In this document: piece by piece, positions 24,339-33,017 of the stretch
Position numbering within the stretch: the stretch's first letter is position 1
Layout: every line of letters begins with the position of its first letter
Assembly (NCBI GenBank): GCA_050250395.1
Contig: JBFWOQ010000001.1
Span: forward strand, 62,001 to 126,000
Source: JAGPUQ01 sp050250395
Lineage (GTDB): Bacteria; Pseudomonadota; Gammaproteobacteria; Pseudomonadales; Porticoccaceae
Reading direction: 5' to 3'
Length of the DNA stretch: 64,000 nucleotides
The notes under the pieces: generated by a model
The model's input: the letters and a program-made list of their open reading frames with translations, nothing else
Database searches by the model: none
Told to the model about the DNA's origin: nothing
Position numbers and translations under genes: made by a program

Positions 24339-25450
24339 CGCGGCGCCACCGTTATACCGCGCTGCCGCACTCCAGCCAGATACTCCCGCACGCGCTCCCG
24401 CGAGGACGTGATGTCGGGCAGCGTCAATGCGACGGGTTCGTCTTGCAGATCCACCAACTCGGCGCGCAGCGCGGGCGCGCGGGCATCGAACCCGAAATGC
24501 GCATCCAGCAACGCCACCGCGCGCGCCAGGGAATCGCGATAGATGCGCTCCTGACGCTCCAGCACCGCCAATTGCGCCTGTGACAGCAGCAGCTCCAGAT
24601 ATTGTTGCAGACGCGCTTCCTGTGCGTGGGAGAGCAGCGCGGGCGGCGGCGCATCGAGGGTGCGTACCCGCAGATGTTCGGCGCTGAAGCGCCGCAATGC
24701 CGCGCCGGCATTGCTCAGCAGCCGCGGCCAGAAGCCGACCGGTGGCACCGCATCCCCGGCGACACCCTCCGCGGCCGGCACCAACACCGGACGCGGCGCG
24801 GGATTCAGCGTGGCAATAGCGGTCTGAAGTGCGCTCAAGCGCAGGTAGAACCCTTCGATATCGACGCTGCCCGCCAGCTTCAGCGCCGTCATATCCGCAA
24901 TCAGTGCCGCCCGCACCGGATCGAGCCCGGGATCCGTCAGCGGCGCCAGCAGTGCGTCGGCGTGCTCGAGCAGCGCCAGTGCCGACGCCGTCGAACGCGC
25001 TTCCCAAAGTCGCTGACTGGCCAATCGCAGCAGATGTTCAACTTCCATGACCGCGAGCATGTCGCTGTCCGGAGCCGCCGCCAGGCGCTCGCTTGCTTCC
25101 TGGTCGAGCCCGGCCTGGAGTGCGGCCAGCGCCGCCCGTACCTGCTCGCGCTCCCGATCCTGGCTATCAAGCCGCTCGCGCAGCGCGCCCAGCTCCGCCG
25201 CCATCGCGGCCATAGCGGCCGCGGCCGGCTCCGGTGCGGCCACCGGGGAGTCAGCGGTCCGCTTGGCCACAACCCTTTGCCCATACTCCCGCCAACCCAG
25301 ATAGCCGACCGTCACCAGTGCCGCCAGCACCAACAGCCGAACGCCCAGTTTGCGCGTCTGGGATCCTGCTCGCGGCGCGACGGCACTCGCTTCCTTCGTG
25401 CCGACCACCGACTCCTCTTGCTCTCCGGCCACACTGGCTCCCGTTGTCAT
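24335..25450 (-). CDS. hemX: HemX-like membrane protein (uroporphyrin-III C-methyltransferase-annotated family)
   Basis: A 371-residue inner-membrane protein with one membrane segment (about 36-53, GVRLLVLAALVTVGYLGW), a periplasmic coiled coil rich in Ala, Glu and Leu (about 72-130) and an alpha-helical C-terminal domain. Databases often label this family uroporphyrinogen methyltransferase, but no SAM-binding methylase motif is visible, so that label should not be trusted. It is coupled to hemD and hemY by 4-nt overlaps (ATGA on each side), which suggests a scaffold or helper role in haem synthesis. Confidence 0.9.
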   Translation of the reverse strand: MTTGASVAGEQEESVVGTKEASAVAPRAGSQTRKLGVRLLVLAALVTVGYLGWREYGQRVVAKRTADSPVAAPEPAAAAMAAMAAELGALRERLDSQDREREQVRAALAALQAGLDQEASERLAAAPDSDMLAVMEVEHLLRLASQRLWEARSTASALALLEHADALLAPLTDPGLDPVRAALIADMTALKLAGSVDIEGFYLRLSALQTAIATLNPAPRPVLVPAAEGVAGDAVPPVGFWPRLLSNAGAALRRFSAEHLRVRTLDAPPPALLSHAQEARLQQYLELLLSQAQLAVLERQERIYRDSLARAVALLDAHFGFDARAPALRAELVDLQDEPVALTLPDITSSRERVREYLAGVRQRGITVAPR

Positions 25451-26229
25451 GCCTCAATTCGCCCGGGAGTGTACCAGCGGCACACCGCCTGCTCCATTTT
25501 CGCGGCGAGGGCGCTGGCGGCGATGAGGGGTTCAAAGCCGAGCCCGCGCGCGATGCCCGCCACCCGCTCGCCCGGGACCAGACAAACCGGGAGCGCTATG
25601 GAACGGTCTTCGCTCTCCCGGGCGCGATCCACGACCGCGCGCAACGCGCGCAATACTTCGCCGCTGTGGGCCACCAGCAACAGCGGGCTGGGCGCCGCCA
25701 GCGCCATGGACAGTTCCGGCTCCCAGCGTCGCTCCGGCACCCGCCGATACACCTCGCAGTAATGCACCCGGGCGCCGCGCGCGCGCAGACCGGCGCGCAG
25801 CGCGTCACGTCCGCCGGCGCCGCGAAAAATCACGAGGGTCCGTCCTCGGACCTCCTGCAATTCGGGCAACCCGAGGAGCCCTTCGGTATTGGCCTCGGAT
25901 GGATGCCGGGCGGCGATGCTCCAGTCTTCGCGCAATGCGGCGGCGGTCGCGGCGCCGACCGCGAAGATCGGCACCCGGGTCGGCAGCAGGCTCGCCGCGG
26001 CGACTTGCTCAAGCCCGTGACGGACGGCATGGCGGCTGACAAATATCCAGCCATCGGCGTTGGCCACGGTTACGGCGAGGTCCGCGTCCAGCGCGGGTCG
26101 GGGTTCGATGCCCAGCAGGGGAAAGGAATGCACATCTGCACCTTTGGCCATCAGCCGTGCCGCCAGCGGATCCCCCGGTCGCGCGCTGCGCAATATCAGC
26201 ACCCGCAACCCGGCCAGGGAGATGGTCAC
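25447..26229 (-). CDS. hemD: Uroporphyrinogen-III synthase
   Basis: Cyclises hydroxymethylbilane with inversion of ring D to uroporphyrinogen III. The 260-residue protein has the two-domain family pattern with weakly conserved landmarks: GWIFVSRHAVRHGLEQ in domain 1, AVGAATAAAL, GRTLVIFRGAGGRDAL and the C-terminal GERVAGIARGLGF. The GTG start at 26229 overlaps the hemC stop (GTGA). The stop overlaps the hemX ATG. Sequence identity in this family is always low; position next to hemC decides the call. Confidence 0.94.
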   Translation of the reverse strand: MTISLAGLRVLILRSARPGDPLAARLMAKGADVHSFPLLGIEPRPALDADLAVTVANADGWIFVSRHAVRHGLEQVAAASLLPTRVPIFAVGAATAAALREDWSIAARHPSEANTEGLLGLPELQEVRGRTLVIFRGAGGRDALRAGLRARGARVHYCEVYRRVPERRWEPELSMALAAPSPLLLVAHSGEVLRALRAVVDRARESEDRSIALPVCLVPGERVAGIARGLGFEPLIAASALAAKMEQAVCRWYTPGRIEA

Positions 26230-27155
26230 CCCACCTGCGCCAGCAAGGCGCCCGCGCCCTGTGCGAGCAGCGCTTCGGCAAGCTGGATACCCAGTGCCTC
26301 CGCGCGCATGGGCTCGCCACGAATTTCGTCGCGCAACAGCCGCGACCCGTCCACCGCACCCACCAGAGCGCGCAGATACAACTGCCCGGTGGCGTCCAGC
26401 TCACCGTAGCACGCAATGGGTACCTGACAACCGCCCTGCAAGCGGCGGTTGAGCGCACGCTCGGCCGCCACACAGAGGGTGGTCGCCGGATCGGCGAGGG
26501 GCGCGACCAGATCCCGGACCCGGCCGTCATTCAGACGGCACTCGATACCCAGGGCACCCTGCCCCGGGGCCGGCAGCGACACTTCCGGCGCCAGGCGTGC
26601 CGCGATGCGTCCGGCGAAACCCAGCCGCAGCAGACCGGCACTGGCCAGGATCAGGACGTCGAAATCGCCCCGATCCAGGCGCGCCAGGCGGGTGTTGACG
26701 TTGCCGCGCACCTCGCGCACGTCGAGGTGCGGAAAGTGTGCCAGCAACTGGCAGCGCCGGCGCAGGCTAGCGGTGCCGACGCGGGTGCCGGGCGGCAATT
26801 CGTCCAGTACGCGCCAATGCCCACCGACCAGGGCGTCGCTGGGATCTTCCCGGGCGCAGATGGCCGTCAATCCCAGACCGGGCGGAAAATCCATGGGCAC
26901 GTCCTTCAGGGAATGCACCGCCAGATCGGCGTCGCCGACCAGCAGCGCCTGCTCCAACTCCTTCACGAACAGCCCCTTGCCGCCGACCGCCGCCAGGGAG
27001 CGATCCAGCAGACGATCGCCCTGGGTGGTGAAGCCCAGAATTTCGACTGTTACGGCAGCCCCATGGATGCGTTCGAGCTCGGCCTTGATGTGGTGGGCTT
27101 GCCAAAGTGCGAGGGGACTTTCGCGGGTGGCGATGCGCAGGCGCTGGGGTGACAT
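26226..27155 (-). CDS. hemC: Porphobilinogen deaminase (hydroxymethylbilane synthase)
   Basis: Condenses four porphobilinogens into hydroxymethylbilane on a covalent dipyrromethane cofactor. In this 309-residue protein the cofactor-binding Cys is residue 243 in LQGGCQVPIA, and the catalytic Asp is residue 85 in HSLKDVP. Other landmarks are RIATRESPLALWQA and FTTQGD. The start at 27155 lies 17 nt after the algR stop, so hemCDXY may be transcribed with algZ-algR. Confidence 0.98.
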   Translation of the reverse strand: MSPQRLRIATRESPLALWQAHHIKAELERIHGAAVTVEILGFTTQGDRLLDRSLAAVGGKGLFVKELEQALLVGDADLAVHSLKDVPMDFPPGLGLTAICAREDPSDALVGGHWRVLDELPPGTRVGTASLRRRCQLLAHFPHLDVREVRGNVNTRLARLDRGDFDVLILASAGLLRLGFAGRIAARLAPEVSLPAPGQGALGIECRLNDGRVRDLVAPLADPATTLCVAAERALNRRLQGGCQVPIACYGELDATGQLYLRALVGAVDGSRLLRDEIRGEPMRAEALGIQLAEALLAQGAGALLAQVG

Positions 27156-27172
27156 GAAGGGTGCGACCGTAC

Positions 27173-27910
27173 TCAGATTTGATCGAGCAATTTCTTGAGA
27201 CCGACGATATGCCGGCGGCTGACCTGGGGTCTGATATCGAGATCCCGCAAGCGCACGAAATTCTGGCCATCGTGATTGCGATCCAGGCCTTCGATGTGCG
27301 CGATCGACACCAGCGCATTGCGATGCACGCGGATGAAGCGGCCTTCGAACTCCTGTTCCAGATCCCGCAAGGTCTCATCGAGCAGGCACTCGCCGTCGCC
27401 ATGATAGGCGGTGACGTATTTGTGGTCGGCCTGAAACAGCGCCACTTCCGCCACCGGCACCAGATCCAGGCCGCGCCGGTTGCGCGCCGTGATGTGGGTG
27501 CGTCCCTCCAGCATCATCCCTGGCAATTGCCGCAGCTCCGTGAGTTGCGCCTTGTTGATGCGCCGCGCGCGATTGAGGGCGGCCGCCAGATCCGCTTGTC
27601 GCACCGGCTTCAGCAAATAGCCAATCGCCTGGGAGGAGAATGCCTCCACCGCATAATCGCCGTAGGCAGTGCAGAAGATCACCGCCGGCGGTGGATCCAG
27701 CTCCGCCATATACTGCGCGGCGGCGAGACCGTCCATGCCTGGCATGCGCACATCCATCAACACCACGTCGGGGCTCAGGTCGCGAGCCATCCGCACCGCT
27801 TCCTGGCCGTGGCCGGCCTGACCGATCACGCGGAACCCGCCGAGCACCAGCACCATGCGCGCCAGGCGCTCCCGCGCCAGCGGCTCGTCGTCCACAATCA
27901 CTACGTTCAT
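27173..27910 (-). CDS. algR: LytTR-type response regulator AlgR
   Basis: A two-component regulator of 245 residues: receiver domain (1-120) with acidic pair DDE, phospho-acceptor Asp53 in LMDVRMPGMDG and the conserved Lys of LLKPV, then a LytTR DNA-binding domain (about 140-240, with FIRVHRNALVSIAHIEGL). In Pseudomonas AlgR governs alginate, type IV pilus minor pilins and virulence. Here it follows algZ by 10 nt and precedes hemC, the same order as in Pseudomonas. The pilMNOPQ operon in this window could be functionally related, though no AlgR box was sought. Confidence 0.95.
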   Translation of the reverse strand: MNVVIVDDEPLARERLARMVLVLGGFRVIGQAGHGQEAVRMARDLSPDVVLMDVRMPGMDGLAAAQYMAELDPPPAVIFCTAYGDYAVEAFSSQAIGYLLKPVRQADLAAALNRARRINKAQLTELRQLPGMMLEGRTHITARNRRGLDLVPVAEVALFQADHKYVTAYHGDGECLLDETLRDLEQEFEGRFIRVHRNALVSIAHIEGLDRNHDGQNFVRLRDLDIRPQVSRRHIVGLKKLLDQI

Positions 27911-27920
27911 GGCGCTTCCC

Positions 27921-29000
27921 TCACCAGGCCAGTGGATAACTCAGTGTCGTCACATAGTGCTCGCCGTCGGTCAAAAACTCGACGCGCGCACGAGGTCCGA
28001 AGTGCGCTTCCAGACGCCGCCGGACATTGTCCATTGCCGACTTGTTGCCCTTATTATGCCGCATGCGCGGATTGAAGGGGTTGCGCACCGAGATGGTCAC
28101 CCGGTCGCCTGCCCGCCGCACGCGGATCTCCACGGACCCTCCAGCAGGGAGCAGTTGGATGCCGTGGTAGACGGCATTTTCGAGCACCGGCTGCAACGAC
28201 AGGCAGGGAATCTGTACACCGGCGCCGTAATCGCCGATCTCCCACTCCGTCCGCAGGCGATCGCCCAGGCGCATTTTTTCGATGGCCATGTAACTGCGGC
28301 ACAGCGCCAACTCTTCGCGCAACGGCACCAGTGTCTGAGCGTCCGCGAGGGCCCGGCGGAACAGATCGGAGAGATCTTCGACCACCCGCTCGGCTTTTTC
28401 GGGATCGGAGCCGATCAGGCTGGCGATCATGTTCATGCTGTTGAACAGGAAATGGGGCCGAATCCGCGCTTGCAGCGCCTGGATGCGCGCTTCCAGCTCG
28501 GCGCGTTGCTGAATCCGCAATTGCTGCTGCAAGTAGAGATACCGCAGCAGAATGCCGGCGGGTATCGCCGTCAACACCACCGCATTCAGCGCGCGGCCGA
28601 ACCCGAACACACCGCCGAGACTCCAGGCCACCGCATAATCCGCCGCGACGCCGACCGCGAACGCGACCGCCAATACCAGGCCAAAACTGATGACGGCGCT
28701 CCAGGTGTAGCGCACCCCGATGAGCCAGCGATTGCACTCGCAGAGTACCAGTACACTCAATAGCGCAATCCAGATCGCCATGAACGCGATGTTGCCAAAC
28801 GCCGACCAGTCGAAATTTTCGATACCGAAACGGGCGACCGCCATCAGCACCGACAACAACAGCGAAAGGACGATGACCGCCAGCAGGCCCTCGCCACGGC
28901 ACAGATCCGGCAGAAAGTAGTCAACCTCGTACAAGGACACCGGCCGCCGCCGCGGCAGCCGTTTTTCATACCTTTCATACCAGCGCAAAATTCGCTCCAT
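27921..29000 (-). CDS. algZ: LytS-like sensor histidine kinase AlgZ (FimS)
   Basis: An inner-membrane sensor of 359 residues with about four hydrophobic helices (38-150) and a His_kinase-type cytoplasmic part. The phospho-acceptor is His183 in RIRPHFLFNSMN, and the N box is QPVLENAVYHGI. No clear canonical ATP-lid G boxes are seen, which is usual for this atypical family. It pairs with AlgR downstream. The ATG at 29000 is only 94 nt from the divergent argH start, so the two share a control region. Confidence 0.94.
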   Translation of the reverse strand: MERILRWYERYEKRLPRRRPVSLYEVDYFLPDLCRGEGLLAVIVLSLLLSVLMAVARFGIENFDWSAFGNIAFMAIWIALLSVLVLCECNRWLIGVRYTWSAVISFGLVLAVAFAVGVAADYAVAWSLGGVFGFGRALNAVVLTAIPAGILLRYLYLQQQLRIQQRAELEARIQALQARIRPHFLFNSMNMIASLIGSDPEKAERVVEDLSDLFRRALADAQTLVPLREELALCRSYMAIEKMRLGDRLRTEWEIGDYGAGVQIPCLSLQPVLENAVYHGIQLLPAGGSVEIRVRRAGDRVTISVRNPFNPRMRHNKGNKSAMDNVRRRLEAHFGPRARVEFLTDGEHYVTTLSYPLAW

Positions 29001-29022
29001 GATGCCGCCCTTGGTCCCGGTT

Positions 29023-29028
29023 TATAAT
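29023..29028 (+). promoter_or_regulatory. Perfect -10 element (TATAAT) before argH
   Basis: TATAAT at 29023-29028 lies 67 nt upstream of the argH ATG, in the short algZ-argH divergent space. No good -35 hexamer is visible at 16-18 nt, so the promoter may need an activator or be weak. Confidence 0.45.
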
Positions 29029-29094
29029 ACGCGCCTTCCCACTATCCAGCCGCACACCCTGCCGGTGTGCGCGAATCGCCAACCCGGACACCCA

Positions 29095-30510
29095 ATGAGC
29101 CAGGACAAGCCCGTCAATCAGGCCTGGGGCGGCCGCTTCGGCGAGGCCACCGACGCCTTTGTGGCCCGTTTCACCGCGTCGGTCGGCTTCGACCAACGCC
29201 TCTACCGCCACGATATCGCCGGCTCCATCGCCCACGCCGAGATGCTGACACGGGCCGGGGTGCTCACCCAAGCCGAACGCGATGCCATCGTCACCGGTCT
29301 GGGAGCCATCGCCGCGCGGATCGACGCGGGCCAATTCGCCTGGTCCGAGGCGCTCGAAGACGTGCATATGAACATCGAATCGGCGCTCACCGCGGCGATC
29401 GGCACCGCGGGCAAGAAGCTCCACACCGGGCGCTCCCGCAACGACCAGGTGGCCACCGACATTCGCCTCTGGCTGCGCGACGAGATCGACACCATCCTGG
29501 CGGAAATCACCCGCCTGCAGCAGGCGCTGGTGGCGGTGGCCGAATGCGAAGCCGACACCATCATGCCCGGTTTCACCCATTTGCAGACCGCCCAGCCGGT
29601 GACTTTCGGCCATCACCTGATGGCCTGGTACGAAATGCTGGGGCGGGATCACTCGCGCCTGCTCGATTGCCGCAAGCGCCTGAACCGCTCGCCGCTGGGC
29701 GCCGCCGCGCTGGCCGGCACCAGCTATCCCATCGACCGCGACTACAGTGCGGCGCTGCTCGGCTTCGACGGACCCACCGCCAACTCCCTGGATTCAGTCA
29801 GCGACCGCGATTTCGCCATCGAATTCTGCGCCGCCGCCAGCCTGCTGATGACGCACCTGTCGCGCGCGTCCGAAGAACTGATCCTGTGGGCCTCGGCGCA
29901 ATTCCGCTTCATCGACCTGCCCGACCGCTTCTGCACCGGCTCGTCCATCATGCCGCAGAAAAAGAATCCCGACGTGCCGGAACTGGTGCGCGGCAAGACC
30001 GGCCGCGTCACCGGTCATCTGGTCGCCCTGCTCACCCTGATGAAGGGCCAGCCGCTCGCCTACAACAAGGACAATCAGGAGGACAAGGAGCCCCTGTTCG
30101 ACACCGCCGACACGCTGCGCGACTGCCTGCGCGCCTTCGCCGACATGGTGCCCGCGCTGAAGGTCAATCGCGCCGCCATGCGCGCAGCGGCGCGCGCCGG
30201 CTACGCCACTGCCACCGACCTCGCCGACTATCTGGTGCGCCAGGGTTTGCCGTTCCGCGACGCCCACGAAGTGGTCGGCAAGGCGGTAGCCCAGGGTATC
30301 GCCAGTGGTCGGGATCTCGCCGATCTGTCGCTCGATGAATTGCGTGCCTTCTCGCCCGCCATCGGCAGCGATGTCTTCGCCGTGCTCACACTTGAAGGCT
30401 CCGTGGCCGCCCGCGCTCACATCGGCGGTACCGCGCCCGCCCAGGTACGCGTCGCGTTGACACAGGCCCGCGCCGAACTCGCGCGACGCAACGCCCAGGC
30501 CAAGGACTGA
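29095..30510 (+). CDS. argH: Argininosuccinate lyase
   Basis: The last step of arginine synthesis, splitting argininosuccinate to arginine and fumarate. The 471-residue protein has the fumarase/aspartase-superfamily signature GSSIMPQKKNPD (catalytic Ser loop), HTGRSRNDQVATD and the general acid region TAQPVTFGHHLM. The start at 29095 (MSQDKPVNQAWGGRF) matches the family N-terminus. algZ diverges upstream, the order known in Pseudomonas. A long frame on the same strand inside it is a shadow. Confidence 0.98.
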   Translation: MSQDKPVNQAWGGRFGEATDAFVARFTASVGFDQRLYRHDIAGSIAHAEMLTRAGVLTQAERDAIVTGLGAIAARIDAGQFAWSEALEDVHMNIESALTAAIGTAGKKLHTGRSRNDQVATDIRLWLRDEIDTILAEITRLQQALVAVAECEADTIMPGFTHLQTAQPVTFGHHLMAWYEMLGRDHSRLLDCRKRLNRSPLGAAALAGTSYPIDRDYSAALLGFDGPTANSLDSVSDRDFAIEFCAAASLLMTHLSRASEELILWASAQFRFIDLPDRFCTGSSIMPQKKNPDVPELVRGKTGRVTGHLVALLTLMKGQPLAYNKDNQEDKEPLFDTADTLRDCLRAFADMVPALKVNRAAMRAAARAGYATATDLADYLVRQGLPFRDAHEVVGKAVAQGIASGRDLADLSLDELRAFSPAIGSDVFAVLTLEGSVAARAHIGGTAPAQVRVALTQARAELARRNAQAKD

Positions 30511-30844
30511 GCGGTACCGATGGACCCCGGCGCGAAAGGCTTCGAACCCGCGGCCTTTGGCCGCGGCGCTGCCGCTCGGTGCTCGCGCACAGGCTGGTTA
30601 CGGGCAGTTGATCGAAGGGTTGGGAATGCGGCAGCGATCATGCAGAGACGTTGACGGCCGGTCGCTGGACTATCACGACGAACCTTGACCACAAACATTC
30701 GCCACAAATATTTCACCGGCGAACGCTGGGCGGTCGAGCATGCGGCATGGCGCGCGCATGCAGATCAAATCCTGATGGCTTTTGTCCACTTCCCTACCGG
30801 CGCCCGTGGGCATTTTGGTGCCCACTGGCGCCGGAAGTTTCCTG
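30511..30844. other. 334-nt intergenic region with one strong hairpin
   Basis: Between convergent argH and the alpha/beta hydrolase gene. No frame here has coding character. The only clear structure is the inverted repeat at 30797-30834, listed separately. The rest looks like unstructured spacer. Confidence 0.6.
30797..30834. terminator. Bidirectional terminator-like hairpin
   Basis: A 16-bp inverted repeat with one mismatch: CCGGCGCCCGTGGGCA, a 6-nt loop TTTTGG, then TGCCCACTGGCGCCGG. It lies between two convergent genes, 10 nt from the hydrolase stop. There is no long T-tract on either side (AAGTTT on the right), so it may stop transcription inefficiently or protect mRNA 3' ends. Confidence 0.5.
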
Positions 30845-31630
30845 TCAGCCCAGGCGATCAATCGCCTCCACCACTGCCGCAGTCTGCTCCAGCGGCAGCA
30901 TATGGCCTGCCTTCTCGACCACGATCAGTTCGCTGCCGGCGATACCCTTTTTGAACGCTTCGGCATAGGGCAGCGGCGTCAGCCGATCCGACGCGCCCCA
31001 TACCAGCAGGGTTTTTGCCCGGATGCGGTAGAGGCGTTCGCTAAGGCCACGATCGGCGATCGGGAACAGGATCTTGCCGGCCATGCCCAGTTGCCGTGCG
31101 TTCTGCACCAGAAAATTCTGCAGAAAGGTGAGATCGGAAAAATCCGCGCCCGCCGTCATCATCGCGGCGCCGGCCTCGACGTCGTGAAACAGCACGGCCG
31201 GCAATTCATAGGGCACCATCGAGAAGATGTCGGGCATTGGGTATTCATCCAGCCAGAGCCCCGCCGGGCACAACAGGCACAGGCGGTCGATATCGTGGGG
31301 AGCGATGGCGGCCATTTCCGCCGCCATCATGCCGCCCATGGAGTGGCCGACGACAATGGGTTTACGCAGCCCGAGCGCGTCCATCACATCGTAGCTGTGC
31401 AGGGTGAAGTCGAGCATGGTGCGAATACTCTCGCACTCGTCGGATGCGCCGTAACCCGGCAGCAGGGGTGCATGCACGCGGTATTTCTGCGCCAGCGCGG
31501 TCAGGAAAGGATCGGCCGCGGTGACGCCACCGGCGCCGTGGAGGAAGAACAGATCCGGGCCGGTGCCGCCACTCAGGACATCGACCACGACGTGATGGGT
31601 TTTGATTTTGTTCAGGCTGAGGGCATTCAT
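30845..31630 (-). CDS. Alpha/beta hydrolase
   Basis: A 261-residue alpha/beta-hydrolase resembling carbon-carbon bond or ester hydrolases of ring-degradation pathways. The nucleophile elbow is GHSMGG, the acid is probably the Asp of WGASDRLTPL and the base the His of EKAGHMLPLE; the oxyanion segment is FLHGAGGVT. The ATG at 31630 overlaps the luciferase-like gene stop by 1 nt (TGATG), so the two are translationally coupled and probably act on the same substrate. An open frame 25 codons upstream lies within the neighbouring gene. The substrate is unknown. Confidence 0.88.
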   Translation of the reverse strand: MNALSLNKIKTHHVVVDVLSGGTGPDLFFLHGAGGVTAADPFLTALAQKYRVHAPLLPGYGASDECESIRTMLDFTLHSYDVMDALGLRKPIVVGHSMGGMMAAEMAAIAPHDIDRLCLLCPAGLWLDEYPMPDIFSMVPYELPAVLFHDVEAGAAMMTAGADFSDLTFLQNFLVQNARQLGMAGKILFPIADRGLSERLYRIRAKTLLVWGASDRLTPLPYAEAFKKGIAGSELIVVEKAGHMLPLEQTAAVVEAIDRLG

Positions 31631-32886
31631 CAGCGGTTGCCTCCGAGGGCGGCGTTGTAGTCGGATACCGGGCCGGGCGTGGCGCGCTTGGTCAAGGGCT
31701 GGCACCAGAAGCGGGTGTCATCGGCGTATTCGGGCCACATATTGCGCAGCCTGGGCATGACTTTTTCGGCGAACAACCGGGTCGAATACTTGGTTTTTTC
31801 AAGCGGCATGTCGCCGACGTGCATCAGGCAGAAGATGTTGCCGACGCGCAAACCCTTGATCAGATCCTCCATGCGCTCGCGCACGGTGTCCGGGCTGCCG
31901 GCAATGATGAAGCCGCCCTCGACCAGATCCTTCCACGACATGTGGGCGGCTTCCTCGAAATTCGGCGAGAACTGCGACAGCGCCCCGGACTTGATGGTCT
32001 TGATGGTGCGGTAACCCGGCGCATCGGCAAACCCAGGGGCGATGTGCAGGCAGCGGTTGAAGAAGTAATTGACGTGCTCGGAATAGAGCTCTTCCGCCTG
32101 GGCATCGGTCTCGGCGACGCAGATGGTCTGCGCGAAACCGGCGCGATAGGGCGAGGCATCCGGTTCGTTGCGCTCGGCGAGACGATCCCAGTAGCCCTGC
32201 AACAGGGCCTTGGCGCGAATGTAGCCGGAAAAGCTCAGGTACGAGTAGGAATAGACATTGTCGAGGCAGAAATCGTAAGTCTCCACCGAACCGCCGCCGG
32301 GAATGTGAATGGGCGGCGGATTCTGGATCGGCTTCGGCCAGGTGTTGACGTGGCGCAGCTTGGTGTAGCGGCCGTTCCAGGCGAAGGGCTCGGTTTCGCG
32401 CCAGGCCTTGCGGATCAGATCGTGAGCCTCCTGATAGCGCTCGCGGGTCAGCGCCGGAATGTCGCCGTAGCAGAAGTTGGTGTCCATCGAGGTGCCGACC
32501 GGGAATCCCGCCACCAGACGCCCACCGGTGATGACATCGAGCATCGCGAATTCTTCGGCGACGCGGATCGGCGGGTTGTACAACGACAGCGAGTTGCCCA
32601 GCACGACCACCGCGGCATTGAGGGCACGGCGCGAAATGGCTGCCGCCATGATGTTCGGCGAGGGCATCAGACCGTAGGCATTCTGGTGGTGTTCGTTGAC
32701 GCCGAGGCCGTCGTAGCCCACGGCGTCGGCATACTCCAGCATGTCGAGATACTGGTTGTAGACATCGTGACCCTTGATCGGATCGTACAGCTTGCCATCG
32801 ATATCCACCCACACCGAGCGGTGCTTCTTGCGGAAATCCGCGGGCAGATGCGGCCATGGCATCAGATTGAACCAGGTGAATTTCAT
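31630..32886 (-). CDS. LLM-class (bacterial luciferase-like) flavin-dependent monooxygenase
   Basis: A 418-residue member of the luciferase-like TIM-barrel family, which uses reduced FMN or F420 to oxygenate a substrate. Family landmarks are VGYDGLGVNEHHQNAYG, LDVITGGRLVAGFPVG and a C-terminal segment IIAGSPDTVRERMEDLIKGL. Gammaproteobacteria normally lack F420, so FMNH2 from a separate reductase is likely. Coupling to an alpha/beta hydrolase would suit a Baeyer-Villiger-type oxygenation followed by ester or lactone cleavage, but that is inference. GGGAG lies 5 nt before the ATG, and a perfect 16-bp hairpin sits 13 nt upstream of the start codon. Confidence 0.92.
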   Translation of the reverse strand: MKFTWFNLMPWPHLPADFRKKHRSVWVDIDGKLYDPIKGHDVYNQYLDMLEYADAVGYDGLGVNEHHQNAYGLMPSPNIMAAAISRRALNAAVVVLGNSLSLYNPPIRVAEEFAMLDVITGGRLVAGFPVGTSMDTNFCYGDIPALTRERYQEAHDLIRKAWRETEPFAWNGRYTKLRHVNTWPKPIQNPPPIHIPGGGSVETYDFCLDNVYSYSYLSFSGYIRAKALLQGYWDRLAERNEPDASPYRAGFAQTICVAETDAQAEELYSEHVNYFFNRCLHIAPGFADAPGYRTIKTIKSGALSQFSPNFEEAAHMSWKDLVEGGFIIAGSPDTVRERMEDLIKGLRVGNIFCLMHVGDMPLEKTKYSTRLFAEKVMPRLRNMWPEYADDTRFWCQPLTKRATPGPVSDYNAALGGNR

Positions 32887-32899
32887 GGTGACTCCCGTG

Positions 32900-32935
32900 A
32901 TGGGATCACCGCCGCTCCCGCGGCGGTGATCCCAT
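32900..32935. promoter_or_regulatory. Perfect 16-bp inverted repeat in the leader of the monooxygenase gene
   Basis: Left arm ATGGGATCACCGCCGC (32900-32915), loop TCCC, right arm GCGGCGGTGATCCCAT (32920-32935), with no mismatches. It ends 13 nt before the monooxygenase ATG, just upstream of the GGGAG ribosome site. No T-tract follows on the minus strand, so it is more likely an operator dyad or leader hairpin than a terminator. Confidence 0.7.
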
Positions 32936-32991
32936 GATGTTATGAATGGGCCAGACGCGTTTGTCGGTGACGCCGGTCAGGCAGGCCTCCG

Positions 32992-33017
32992 CTAGCAGTT
33001 TTTCAACAAACTGCTAG
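32992..33017. repeat. Hairpin repeat (AGCAG-GTTGAA loop), copy 1
   Basis: On the minus strand CTAGCAGTTT, loop GTTGAA, AAACTGCTAG, a perfect 10-bp stem. The TAG stop codon of the DsbA-family gene lies inside the left arm. It matches the element at 38226-38250 in loop and stem apart from one paired change. It may act as a 3' mRNA hairpin. Confidence 0.65.

Noticed and set aside
24335..25450. Naming hemX a uroporphyrinogen-III C-methyltransferase
   Set aside because: No SAM-dependent methylase motif is visible; the protein is a one-helix membrane protein with a coiled coil, so only the operon name is kept.
29067..30338. A 423-codon open frame on the plus strand inside argH
   Set aside because: It is the +1 frame of argH, Arg/His/Pro-rich with no recognisable domain; high-GC codon bias keeps it open.
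30417..30716. A 99-codon minus-strand open frame overlapping the end of argH
   Set aside because: It overlaps a strong gene, lacks a ribosome site and has low-complexity Ala/Arg composition.
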